From: Candidatus Aminicenantota bacterium
Lineage (GTDB): Bacteria; Acidobacteriota; Aminicenantia; S016-38
Length of the DNA: 29,894 nt
NCBI GenBank assembly: GCA_027062035.1
Contig: JAMOUL010000271.1
Coordinates: 1 to 29,894 of the forward strand
Reading direction: 5' to 3'
Under the pieces are notes generated by a model, which worked only from the letters and a program-made list of their open reading frames with translations, did no database searches and had not been told where the DNA came from. Positions within the stretch are counted from its first letter, which is position 1, and the number at the start of each line of letters is the position of its first letter. The position numbers and the translations under genes are program-made. Shown here piece after piece: positions 7,235 to 14,950 of the stretch.

Positions 7235-7925
7235 GGCCCTATCACGGGTAGAACTTCTTCTTTTTCCTTCAAAATGCAGGATATGTGAAGCACCTTTGCA
7301 ACCTGGCGAACGGGTAATTTGCTCCCTCTGTATTTCGGATTTTCCTCCACCACCTTCTTCCATGTGTCCTGTATGCGGAAGATTTTATTTTTCCCCTTCA
7401 GCAAGGAACGTTGTGTGTGGGGAGTGCAGAAAAAAAGCCCCTTCGTTTTTGCTGCATCGTTCTGCGGGTATCTACGAGGGCAGGCTAAGGGAGGCCATTC
7501 TTCTCTATAAGTATGGGGGCGTGGAGTATCTTGCCCGTCCCCTTGCAGAATTTGCCTCCTCGCTGGAAGAAAAAATATGGGATGTTGATTGCATCGTTCC
7601 GGTTCCAGCTCATAAAAAAAGGATAAGGGAAAGGGGGTTTGACCATACCCGGAAGCTCGCCCAGCAGCTGGGTAAAATAAAGGGGATAAAGGTAAGGCGA
7701 ATCCTTGAAAGAGTTAGATATACACCACCTCAGGCCGGACTTCCCCGATATTTAAGGTTGAAGAACCCCGGGGGTAGTTTCACAGTTAAAAGAAAATATC
7801 CCTGCAATAGAGTACTGCTTCTGGACGATGTATGGACCACGGGTTCCACCATAAAAGAGGCTTCTTCAGTTCTTAAAAGGGCAGGATATTCAGTTTTTGC
7901 CCTGACCCTTGCAAGGGATATTTAG
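7206..7925 (+). CDS. comF: ComF family phosphoribosyltransferase-like protein
   Basis: ComF/GntX proteins combine a zinc-ribbon-like N-terminus with a type I phosphoribosyltransferase domain. They are linked to DNA uptake in naturally competent bacteria. Cysteine pairs CRIC, CSLC, CPVC and CGEC lie in the first third. Then come AILLYKYGG, a DCIVPVPAHKKRIRERGFDHTRKLA stretch, and the PRPP-binding motif LLLDDVWTTGSTIKEA near the C-terminus. The start is uncertain: GTG at 7206 gives 239 residues and a 29-base overlap with the zinc-finger gene, while ATG at 7173 needs a 62-base overlap and has no ribosome binding site. It closes the rplU unit. A pilus machine nearby (10413-17402) makes DNA uptake plausible but unproven. 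Confidence 0.88.
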   Translation: MKQRKKSIIKALSRVELLLFPSKCRICEAPLQPGERVICSLCISDFPPPPSSMCPVCGRFYFSPSARNVVCGECRKKAPSFLLHRSAGIYEGRLREAILLYKYGGVEYLARPLAEFASSLEEKIWDVDCIVPVPAHKKRIRERGFDHTRKLAQQLGKIKGIKVRRILERVRYTPPQAGLPRYLRLKNPGGSFTVKRKYPCNRVLLLDDVWTTGSTIKEASSVLKRAGYSVFALTLARDI

Positions 7926-7926
7926 T

Positions 7927-7953
7927 GGAGGAATGGGGTTTCCAGCCTCCTTT
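7927..7953 (+). terminator. Possible weak intrinsic terminator after comF
   Basis: GGAGG (7927-7931) can pair with CCTCC (7946-7950) around a 14-base loop that can also form a two-base GG/CC inner stem. Only TTT follows, so the U-tract is poor. It lies two bases after the comF stop and just before the promoter of the DHH gene, where a terminator is expected. Confidence 0.3.
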
Positions 7954-7955
7954 CG

Positions 7956-7984
7956 TTCACAGCCCATTTCATAAATGTTAAAAT
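7956..7984 (+). promoter_or_regulatory. Promoter of the DHH gene, placed for a leaderless transcript
   Basis: TTCACA (7956-7961; one mismatch to TTGACA), 17 bases, TAAAAT (7979-7984). A TGT immediately before the -10 box makes it an extended -10. Only six bases (TTCCCT) separate the -10 box from the ATG at 7991. There is no Shine-Dalgarno sequence, so the mRNA would start at or beside the ATG. Confidence 0.65.
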
Positions 7985-7990
7985 TTCCCT

Positions 7991-8974
7991 ATGAAATTGG
8001 TGTTACATCACTGGGATGCAGATGGTATAGCCTCTGCTGTAATTTATACACAGGTAAAGGCGGAGAATTTTAATTATTTTACCCCTGAAATAGGCAACTA
8101 TTTCCTGGATAAAAGCGATAGAACCCATCTTCGTTCTCTGGGGCATGAGGAGGCAGTTCTTCTTGATATGAGCCTTCCAGAGGATGACCTGAGGTTTTTA
8201 AATTCCCTTTCCTCTTTTATGGTTATAGACCACCATCATGGAAAGAAAATAGAGGGCATCAGAATCCATAATCCCGTCATTGAGGGAAGGGGAGAATATC
8301 CGGCCAATACCAGGGTTCTTACTGAGTTGTATTCTCTGCCACACTCAGCTCTTGAATACGTTGGGGTCTATGGTGATACTGGTTTCAAGCTGAAGGAAGA
8401 TGACCCGTTGCTTCATGAGATTAAGGCCTTTTTCGGCGAAGGGTTCGAGGAGTTTAAACGGGCCGTTAAGATAATAGACCTTCAGTACAAAACGGGAAAC
8501 AGGGATAGGGTGTATGAAATGGTGAGGTTTCTGCTGGGGAATTCTGTATTTTCAGTTTTGAATCGAAGGGAATTTACAGAGGTGGAATCGTTAATAGAAG
8601 AGGAAAAGTTACGGGAGTTTAAAAGGCTCAGGGAATTTGACGGGTTAAATTTTATTTTTACTCCCTCCAGGTTCAGAATAGTCTCTGACCTGGCAAGAAA
8701 GCTTTATGCAATGTATCCAGAAAAGCTCAATGTGGTTATAGGCCTCCAGGGTAATTATTTAAACTTTTATCTCAGAACAGGAGTCGTTGACCTCTCCCCG
8801 CTTGTTAAAAGAGCAAAGGAGCTGGGATATTATGCCGGAGGAAAGAAGGAAGTTATTGGAGCTGTTCTTCCGGAGGAAAGACTGGAAGAATACAGGGAGC
8901 TCCTTGAAAAATTTTTCGGGGAGAAAGGAATCTCTTTAAATTTGAATGAGGCTCTTGAGGAAGTTTTGAACTGA
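7991..8974 (+). CDS. DHH/DHHA1-family phosphoesterase (RecJ/nanoRNase superfamily)
   Basis: This 327-residue protein carries the metal-binding motifs of the DHH superfamily: HHWDADGIAS (6-15), LLDMS with D58, IDHHHG (D79-H82) and YGDTG near residue 128. GGKKEVIGAVLPEE near the C-terminus matches the substrate-binding DHHA1 domain. Members hydrolyse phosphodiesters in ssDNA, nanoRNA or cyclic dinucleotides using two Mn ions. It lacks the OB and extra domains of full RecJ and is not an obvious NrnA. The HWDADG form resembles archaeal-type DHH proteins. It stands alone between two units with its own promoter. Substrate cannot be assigned. Confidence 0.8.
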   Translation: MKLVLHHWDADGIASAVIYTQVKAENFNYFTPEIGNYFLDKSDRTHLRSLGHEEAVLLDMSLPEDDLRFLNSLSSFMVIDHHHGKKIEGIRIHNPVIEGRGEYPANTRVLTELYSLPHSALEYVGVYGDTGFKLKEDDPLLHEIKAFFGEGFEEFKRAVKIIDLQYKTGNRDRVYEMVRFLLGNSVFSVLNRREFTEVESLIEEEKLREFKRLREFDGLNFIFTPSRFRIVSDLARKLYAMYPEKLNVVIGLQGNYLNFYLRTGVVDLSPLVKRAKELGYYAGGKKEVIGAVLPEERLEEYRELLEKFFGEKGISLNLNEALEEVLN

Positions 8975-8994
8975 AATCCATAGAAATATATAAT
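8966..8994 (+). promoter_or_regulatory. Promoter of the fbp-nadK unit, inside the 3' end of the DHH gene
   Basis: TTGAAC (8966-8971), 17 bases, TATAAT (8989-8994). The -35 box lies within the last codons of the DHH gene. The predicted start near 9001 falls on the first base of GGAGGT (9001-9006), the fbp ribosome binding site, so the leader would be only ~14 bases with the site at its very 5' end. Confidence 0.6.
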
Positions 8995-9014
8995 TATCTT
9001 GGAGGTAAACAGAG

Positions 9015-10019
9015 ATGACCGAATATATAACCCTTTCAAGGTTTATTATTGAGGAACAGAGGAAACACCCTGAGGCTACAGGGGAGTTTTCAAGTCTTTT
9101 CACTGATATTGCCACCGCCTCCAAGATAGTTTACAGAGAAGTTAACAGGGCTGGAATTGCAGAGATTCTCGGGGGCACAGGATCGGTGAACGTTTTTGGG
9201 GAAGAGGTGCAGAAGCTGGATGAATTTGCCCTTAAAACCTTCATAGGGGTCCTGAGCAGAGGCGGATATCTGGCTGGCATGGCATCTGAGGAAACCGCTT
9301 CTGTGATAAAAATTCCCGATGATGTACCAAAGGGTAAATATCTTTTCGCCTTTGACCCTCTGGATGGTTCTTCCAATATAGATGTTAATGTTAGTGTGGG
9401 TACCATTTTTGGAATATGGAAGAAAAAAGACGGTGATGGCGATGCCACTGAAGAGGACTTTATGCAGCCGGGTTCCGAAATGGTGGCGGCGGGTTATGTG
9501 ATCTATGGTTCCTCTGCCATGCTTGTATATACCACAGGCCAGGGTGTCCACGGATTTACCCTTGACCCTTCGGTTGGAGAGTTTATCCTTTCCCATCACG
9601 ATATCAAGATTCCTGAGAAGGGAAAAATTTACAGTGCCAATGAAGGGTATTACAACAGGTGGAGCGAGGCAATAAGGAAGTTTGTGGAGTATATCAAGGA
9701 GGAGGACAAGGGAACAGGAAGACCCTATTCCGCGAGGTATATAGGATCCCTTGTTTCGGATTTCCACAGGAATCTTCTGAAGGGAGGTATTTTCTTCTAT
9801 CCAGCAGATGCAAAACATCCAAAGGGTAAACTGCGTCTTCTCTATGAAGCGGCCCCATTATCCTTTATAATCGAACAGGCGGGAGGGGCAGCCACCGACG
9901 GAAGGAGGAGGATACTGGATATAGTACCGGAAAGCCTGCATCATCGGACCCCCCTTGTTATCGGCAGCAAGAGGGATGTGGAGACTTTCGGGGAGTTCAT
10001 GGAAAAATACGGAGGATAA
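9015..10019 (+). CDS. fbp: Class I fructose-1,6-bisphosphatase
   Basis: The enzyme hydrolyses fructose-1,6-bisphosphate to fructose-6-phosphate in gluconeogenesis. The 334-residue protein shows the class I pattern: LFTDIATASKIV near 28, ASEET near 91, the metal-binding FDPLDGSSNIDVNVSVGTIFGI near 112-133, YSARYIGSLVSDFHRNLLKGGIFFYP near 238-263, and KLRLLYEAAPLSFIIEQAGG. All expected acidic and sugar-phosphate residues seem present. GGAGGT lies eight bases before the ATG. It heads the 19-gene run; ridA starts one base after its stop. The link from sugar phosphates to pilus and pyrimidine genes downstream is by position only. Confidence 0.97.
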   Translation: MTEYITLSRFIIEEQRKHPEATGEFSSLFTDIATASKIVYREVNRAGIAEILGGTGSVNVFGEEVQKLDEFALKTFIGVLSRGGYLAGMASEETASVIKIPDDVPKGKYLFAFDPLDGSSNIDVNVSVGTIFGIWKKKDGDGDATEEDFMQPGSEMVAAGYVIYGSSAMLVYTTGQGVHGFTLDPSVGEFILSHHDIKIPEKGKIYSANEGYYNRWSEAIRKFVEYIKEEDKGTGRPYSARYIGSLVSDFHRNLLKGGIFFYPADAKHPKGKLRLLYEAAPLSFIIEQAGGAATDGRRRILDIVPESLHHRTPLVIGSKRDVETFGEFMEKYGG

Positions 10020-10020
10020 A

Positions 10021-10413
10021 ATGAAGATATTTTTTTCAGAGAAGGGGCCCAGACCAATCGGTCCCTATTCTCAGGCAATAATTTCCGGGAAGTTTTTGTT
10101 CCTATCGGGACAGCTGCCTATTAATCCAGCTACCGGTAATATCGATGGTTTCTCCATAGAACAGCAGGCAGAAAGGGTTTTTGAGAATATCAAAGGAATT
10201 CTGGAGGATGCCGGCACAGGCCCTGACAGGGTGGTTATGGTGACTGTAATAATGGCCAATCTCAATGAATATCAGAGAATGAACAAGATTTACGAAAGAT
10301 ATTTTGGGGAGAATCCCCCTGCTCGAGTTATTTTCCAGGCCGCGAGAATCCCCAAGGATGCGAAAATCGAAGTTTCGTTAATTGCGGAACTGGGAGGAAG
10401 TGAAACAGATTAA
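10021..10413 (+). CDS. ridA: RidA family reactive enamine/imine deaminase
   Basis: RidA proteins hydrolyse reactive enamine/imine intermediates released by PLP enzymes. The 130-residue sequence has GPYSQA (conserved Tyr), LSGQLPINPATG, QAERVFENIKGILEDAG, and PARVIFQAARIPKDAKIEV, which holds the carboxylate-binding Arg of PAR and the conserved Glu. I chose the ATG at 10021, one base after the fbp stop, because GGAGG lies five bases upstream and it matches the family start. The longer in-frame start inside fbp is not needed. The stop overlaps pilC as TAATG. Confidence 0.95.
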   Translation: MKIFFSEKGPRPIGPYSQAIISGKFLFLSGQLPINPATGNIDGFSIEQQAERVFENIKGILEDAGTGPDRVVMVTVIMANLNEYQRMNKIYERYFGENPPARVIFQAARIPKDAKIEVSLIAELGGSETD

Positions 10414-11609
10414 TGCCTAAGTTCCTCGTCAGAATAGCCTCGGAATCCAGTGTATGGGAGGAAGAGTGCTGGGCCACTGATGCTCAGGAAGTAAGAAAGG
10501 TTTATGAAAGGAAGGGACTGGCAGTCCTGGGTGTGAAAAAGAAGTGGAGCGGTGAAATAAGACTAAAAAAGCCTGCCCTTAAATGGAGGGACAGGATTAT
10601 TTTTGCTCAGGAGTTTCTTGCCCTTGCCCGGGCTGGAATACCCTTTATTAAAGCCATCGACCTTATAATGAAGAGAACCCGTAATCCTCGAATGATGGAG
10701 ATTCTTACAGGGGCAAGGGAAAGGATAATAGACGGAGCCGATCTTTCTGTGGCCTTTAAACCCTATTCCGATGACCTCGGGATTCTGTTCATTACCTCTC
10801 TTGCAGCCGGGGAAAGGAGCGGAAAGATCGAATACACGCTGCAAAAATACCTTGACTATGCAATTTTTATGGACAATGTTATTTCCAGAATTAAATCCGC
10901 CCTCACATATCCTGCGGTGGTTCTGACCGTGTCCCTTTTTCTTGTATTTATACTTACTACCTTTGTGATCCCGAAGTTCGCAGATTTTTACCATGGAGCT
11001 AATTTAAATCTTCCTTTCATCACCGTAGCAATTCTTTCGATTTCCTCCTTTATGAAGAAATACTGGATGCTTATACTGGCGGGACTTCTTCTCCTTTATA
11101 TTGCTTCTGTACGGGCCTCCAGGATAAAGAAGGTGCATCTGTTCTTTGAAAAATTGAAACTTTCACTTCCCTTTATTGGAGAGGGGATTGTGCTGATTTC
11201 ATCCTCCATATATTTCAGAACCCTATCCTTTCTGCTGGGCGGAGGCATTCCTGTAATGAACTCCACCGAGATAGCTGCCACAGCCTCCCCAAACGGGTAT
11301 TTAAGGGAGAAACTCGGTGAAGTTCCAGGGAAGATAAGGGAAGGCGTTACCCTTACCGAGAGCCTTGAGGAGCTCGGGATTTTACCGGAACTGGGGGTGG
11401 AAATGGTCAGGGTGGGTGAGGGGTCCGGAGAACTGGAAAACCTTCTTCTTCAGGCCGCTGATTTTATAGAGAGGGAGTTTGAATTCAAGGTTAAAAGATG
11501 GCTTTCCATCCTGGAGCCGCTTACCATCCTATTGTTGGGTATAATCGTGGGTATAATGTTGCTTTCCGTTTATCTTCCCATATTCCAGCTTGCCAGGGGG
11601 ATAAGATGA
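10413..11609 (+). CDS. pilC: Type IV pilus / type II secretion inner-membrane platform protein (PilC/GspF)
   Basis: PilC is the polytopic platform that the PilB motor acts on. This 398-residue protein has two repeated T2SSF domains. In the first, FAQEFLALARAGIPFIKAIDLI (~64-85) and ITSLAAGERSGKIE lie on the cytoplasmic side. In the second, YFRTLSFLLGGGIPVMNSTEIA (~268-289) and VEMVRVGEGSGELE occur at matching positions. Transmembrane segments are visible near 165-190, 217-236 and 368-390. Length is normal. The start overlaps ridA by one base (TAATG), and the stop overlaps pilB (ATGA). The gene lies before pilB, unlike the usual pilB-pilT-pilC order, and no pilT is seen. Confidence 0.94.
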   Translation: MPKFLVRIASESSVWEEECWATDAQEVRKVYERKGLAVLGVKKKWSGEIRLKKPALKWRDRIIFAQEFLALARAGIPFIKAIDLIMKRTRNPRMMEILTGARERIIDGADLSVAFKPYSDDLGILFITSLAAGERSGKIEYTLQKYLDYAIFMDNVISRIKSALTYPAVVLTVSLFLVFILTTFVIPKFADFYHGANLNLPFITVAILSISSFMKKYWMLILAGLLLLYIASVRASRIKKVHLFFEKLKLSLPFIGEGIVLISSSIYFRTLSFLLGGGIPVMNSTEIAATASPNGYLREKLGEVPGKIREGVTLTESLEELGILPELGVEMVRVGEGSGELENLLLQAADFIEREFEFKVKRWLSILEPLTILLLGIIVGIMLLSVYLPIFQLARGIR

Positions 11610-13117
11610 AAATAGATGTAGAACTTGCGAGAACCTTTCCCCCGGAGATGATTTACAGGATAAGGTTTTTACCTCTGGGGTGGAAAGATGGCAGGCTTGA
11701 AGTGGCCATGGTGGAGCCAGATAATCCCCTTTTTAGAGAGGAGATAGAGAGTTTCATCGGTGCGAGGATTCTTCCCAGAAAAATATCAGAGGAGGAATTT
11801 GAGGAGGAGATAAAGCGGGCTGATCTTGTAAAGGGGGTCCTGGAAGAGGCATCGGAGGAATTTGCAGGGGAAGAGGTAATGGAGGTAAGGGAAGAAGAGG
11901 TTTCTGTGGAAAGCCTTACCCTTCAGGAATCCTCAATAGTTAAGCTGGTTAATTCCATAGTATTCAGCGCAGTTCACAGGGGGGCCTCTGATATTCACAT
12001 AGAAGCCACGGATAAAAACGTTAAGGTCAAGTACAGGATAGATGGAGTGCTTTACCAGGCCATGGAGCCCATACAGAAGAGATTCCATTCAGGAATAATA
12101 TCCAGAATTAAGGTAATGGCTGATCTTGATATAGCAGAAAAAAGAATTCCTCAGGACGGTAGATTTCAGCTGAGGATAAAGGGGAAAAAGATAGATTTCA
12201 GGGTATCAATATTGCCCGGGATTCATGGGGAGGAGTGTGTTATCAGAATACTGGATAAGGAGCATCTGGCCACTTCGTTCAGGGATCTTACCCTTGATAA
12301 ACTTGGCTTTGATGAGGATATAGTAAAAAAGATAAGAAAACATATTCGTTTGCCCTACGGGATGTTTCTGGTAACGGGTCCCACGGGGTCAGGAAAGACC
12401 ACCACCCTTTACGCCGCTCTGAACGAGATAGTCACTGAGGAGGAGAAGATCATTACAATTGAGGACCCGGTGGAGTACAGTGTACCGGGTATTCTTCAGA
12501 TTCCGGTAAACGAAAAAAAGGGATTGACCTTTGCAAGGGGACTCCGCTCCATCCTGAGACATGACCCTGACCGTATAATGGTGGGAGAAATAAGGGATGC
12601 GGAAACAGCGGAGATAGCAGTCCAGGCAGCTCTTACCGGCCATCTGGTTATGACCACGGTACACGCCAACAATGTTTTTGATGTTATAAGCAGGTTTGTG
12701 CATATGGGAATTGACCTTCACAGCCTTGTTTCTGCCCTTAACGCTGTTCTTGCACAGAGGCTGGTAAGGCGTCTGTGTGACAGCTGTAAGGTTGAAACAA
12801 GGGTGGAAAGAGAGGTTTTAATTGAAAACGGGCTGGACCCGGATAAATACTCCTCCCATATCTTCTTTGCTCCGGGTGGCTGTGAATTCTGTAATCATAC
12901 AGGTTACAGGGGGAGGATGGCGATAGGAGAGTTCCTGGAGTTATCTGATACAATAAAGGAAATGATAGTTGAAAGAAAGCCCGCCAGGCTTATAAAGCAG
13001 GAAGCCAGAAAACAGGGTATGGAATTCATAAGGGAAAAGGGAATGCAGAAGGTCCTGGATGGGGTAACTTCCCTTGAGGAACTTAATAAAGTGAGTTTTG
13101 CCAGTCTGGAGAAATGA
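11606..13117 (+). CDS. pilB: Type IV pilus / type II secretion assembly ATPase (PilB/GspE)
   Basis: This hexameric ATPase powers pilin polymerisation. From the ATG overlapping the pilC stop it has 503 residues. A short GspE-N-like region (~1-75) and an acidic linker (~80-100) come first. The motor follows with Walker A GPTGSGKT (258-265), Asp box IEDPVE (285-290), Walker B DPDRIMVGEIRD (320-331) and His box TTVHANN (350-356). A CxxC pair at 391/394 and another at 426/429 form the tetracysteine zinc site typical of PilB and GspE but absent from the retraction motor PilT. The longer frame from 11498 only reads pilC sequence out of frame. Confidence 0.95.
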   Translation: MKIDVELARTFPPEMIYRIRFLPLGWKDGRLEVAMVEPDNPLFREEIESFIGARILPRKISEEEFEEEIKRADLVKGVLEEASEEFAGEEVMEVREEEVSVESLTLQESSIVKLVNSIVFSAVHRGASDIHIEATDKNVKVKYRIDGVLYQAMEPIQKRFHSGIISRIKVMADLDIAEKRIPQDGRFQLRIKGKKIDFRVSILPGIHGEECVIRILDKEHLATSFRDLTLDKLGFDEDIVKKIRKHIRLPYGMFLVTGPTGSGKTTTLYAALNEIVTEEEKIITIEDPVEYSVPGILQIPVNEKKGLTFARGLRSILRHDPDRIMVGEIRDAETAEIAVQAALTGHLVMTTVHANNVFDVISRFVHMGIDLHSLVSALNAVLAQRLVRRLCDSCKVETRVEREVLIENGLDPDKYSSHIFFAPGGCEFCNHTGYRGRMAIGEFLELSDTIKEMIVERKPARLIKQEARKQGMEFIREKGMQKVLDGVTSLEELNKVSFASLEK

Positions 13118-13902
13118 GATTCTTTGCCGATAAAATACTTTCTTTTAAAAAAACCGGGGTTCTTCTTCCCTGTCTTGACAGGATTATTTTCGCTCAGAAG
13201 AAGGGAGCAGAGGTCATCTATAAGGAGGAAAGAATACCCGAGGGGACCATAAATCCACATCCCTTTGGTCCCAATATAACATCTTCAGCATATCTGGAGG
13301 CGATAGAGACCCTTCGTAGGAAGGACGGGCTTGAAGGCAGGGTAATAATGCTTCTTCCTGAGGGTTCTACATTTATAACCGTGGCGGAGCTTGCCAGGGT
13401 GCCGGAAGACCCTGAAGAAAGAAGACAGATGGTTCTGTTTTATATGAAGAAAAGGTTTCAGGGCAAGGGAGAAATAACTGTAGCGGAACAACCCCTGTCT
13501 CCGACCAGAGTTCTCGTTGCCGTTACAACCCGGGAAGCCATAAGCTCCTTTGTGGACCCTGTTAAGGCAAATGGCATTAAGGTGGTTTCGATAAAACCTT
13601 CGTCCATATCCGCCCTCAATTATCTTCTCCACAGGGAATCAAAGGGGGATTTCATATTCATTCTTTTCCTCAGGAAAAGAACGGTTTTCCTGGGGGTTAA
13701 GGGAGGGAATCTGGAAATTTACAGGGCCCTCAGGGAACCCTTCACAGAGGACGAATTTTACGAGGAGCTTTTAATTATAGAAAAGTATTTAGGCAATGGT
13801 TTAAAATTGTATGGATGTGGTAAGGGCGAACTTTCCCACGAGAGCATTGATATGCTGGGAGAGGATTGTTTTGAACTTATGATAAGGGGTGAGCTGCTTT
13901 GA
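13114..13902 (+). CDS. Divergent PilM/GspL-like protein of the pilus inner-membrane complex
   Basis: I assign this 262-residue protein mainly by position, between pilB and pilN. The stretch VPEDPEERRQMVLFYMKKRF (~88-107) resembles the PilM/GspL region where a conserved Pro-Glu segment precedes a helix. A second actin-like half follows (VSIKPSSISALNYLL). It is about 90 residues shorter than usual PilM. The N-terminal GIDIGSSSIK phosphate loop is absent: residues 14-27 read TGVLLPCLDRIIFA. No nucleotide-binding DxGxxx motif is evident. It starts with ATGA overlap on pilB and ends in a TTGA overlap with pilN. Likely a structural remnant that links PilB to PilN; a different scaffold protein cannot be excluded. 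Confidence 0.55.
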   Translation: MRFFADKILSFKKTGVLLPCLDRIIFAQKKGAEVIYKEERIPEGTINPHPFGPNITSSAYLEAIETLRRKDGLEGRVIMLLPEGSTFITVAELARVPEDPEERRQMVLFYMKKRFQGKGEITVAEQPLSPTRVLVAVTTREAISSFVDPVKANGIKVVSIKPSSISALNYLLHRESKGDFIFILFLRKRTVFLGVKGGNLEIYRALREPFTEDEFYEELLIIEKYLGNGLKLYGCGKGELSHESIDMLGEDCFELMIRGELL

Positions 13903-14435
13903 AAAAAATTGAGCTTGATTTTCTTGAAAAGGACAGATTTACCCTTAGAAAACACGGGAAAAAGATTCTTTATTATTCCCTGATTTTCCTTTTCGGATTT
14001 TTTATCGTGAGCTCCATTTTTTATTTCTTCAAATCCAAGAGCAGAGAGAAAAGATATTTTATGCTTAAGAATGAAGTGGCGGTGCTACAGGTAAGGGTTG
14101 GTGAGAAGGAAAAGAAGCTGAAAATAGAAAAGGCAAAGATTACCCCTGAGATAAACCTTTTAAACAGAGCTATTGAGAGGAAGGCATTTAGTTACACCGA
14201 CACGTTATGGTTGCTTGAAAGAGCCCTTCCCGGGAGGAGTTATATAACCAGAATTACCATTTCCTCCAATGGAAAGGTTGTTCTGACCGGAGTATTTTCG
14301 AGTTCCTCGGCTATTAAGAATTTTATGGAAACACTGTCTTCCGGAGGGAAGTATCAGGTTTACCTTACCAGGGAGGAAATGGGAAGAGGGGGAAGAACCG
14401 CCAATATAGCCTGGGACCTTGGGGGGGGAGAATGA
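13899..14435 (+). CDS. pilN: PilN-like pilus inner-membrane alignment protein
   Basis: The 178-residue protein has a short cytoplasmic tail, one transmembrane segment (~24-43, rich in Phe, Leu and Ile), a coiled-coil region (~46-80) and a compact periplasmic domain ending near 170. This is the PilN/GspL-C architecture. It would bridge the cytoplasmic PilM to PilO. The tail reads KKIELDFLEKDRF and lacks the INLLP motif that docks in PilM. The start is TTG at 13899 overlapping the previous stop (TTGA). The neighbour PilO-like gene overlaps by four bases. Confidence 0.7.
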   Translation: MKKIELDFLEKDRFTLRKHGKKILYYSLIFLFGFFIVSSIFYFFKSKSREKRYFMLKNEVAVLQVRVGEKEKKLKIEKAKITPEINLLNRAIERKAFSYTDTLWLLERALPGRSYITRITISSNGKVVLTGVFSSSSAIKNFMETLSSGGKYQVYLTREEMGRGGRTANIAWDLGGGE

Positions 14436-14950
14436 GAAAAAAGTTAACCGCCCTTATAGTTGTTGACCTTTTTCTTTTTATAGTGGTCTTTTTCCCCGCG
14501 CTAAGAAAGTACAGAAGGGTAACCGATGGGACGGAAGAGCTTCTAAGGGAAAAGCAGAAACTCCTTCAAAAACTGGAATATTACGAAAGGGAGGAGAAAA
14601 ACCTCAAAACAGAGCTGATGAAACTCAAACAGGTGAAAAACACCAGGTTGTTCCATGGGGACCAGGGGCTTGTTGATCTCCGCGGTATTATAAACGAAGC
14701 TCTGGCAAAGGCAGGCGTTTCCTTCTCAGGATTGAATTTTTCAAGGCCCTCTTATTCTTCCGGAACCATCTATCAGATCCAGATTTCCATTCCCGGAATC
14801 AATACCACATATTTAAGGCTCAGGAGGTTGATTTATTATCTGGAGAATTCAAAGAAGATGATAGTTATAAAGAACATTTCAATATCCAGAGGTAAAGGGG
14901 GAAGAATTTCTGCCACAATGAACCTGGAGGCGTATTTCAATGAAACTTAA
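14432..14950 (+). CDS. pilO: PilO-like pilus inner-membrane alignment protein
   Basis: At 172 residues it has a transmembrane helix at ~7-24, a strongly charged coiled coil (~33-72) and a small alpha-beta periplasmic domain. LRRLIYYLENSKKMIVIKNI (~129-148) in that domain is characteristic of PilO (LxxFLxxLxxxxRlvxvxxl). PilO dimerises with PilN and connects to PilP at the secretin. It overlaps both neighbours: ATGA with pilN and 11 bases with the next gene. Domain size and order fit well, though such proteins diverge quickly. Confidence 0.75.
   Translation: MRKKLTALIVVDLFLFIVVFFPALRKYRRVTDGTEELLREKQKLLQKLEYYEREEKNLKTELMKLKQVKNTRLFHGDQGLVDLRGIINEALAKAGVSFSGLNFSRPSYSSGTIYQIQISIPGINTTYLRLRRLIYYLENSKKMIVIKNISISRGKGGRISATMNLEAYFNET

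Noticed and set aside
9090..9818. A 242-codon minus-strand frame inside fbp
   Set aside because: It lies wholly opposite a complete, motif-rich fbp gene; composition is that of an antisense shadow with many Cys, His and Ile and no recognisable fold.
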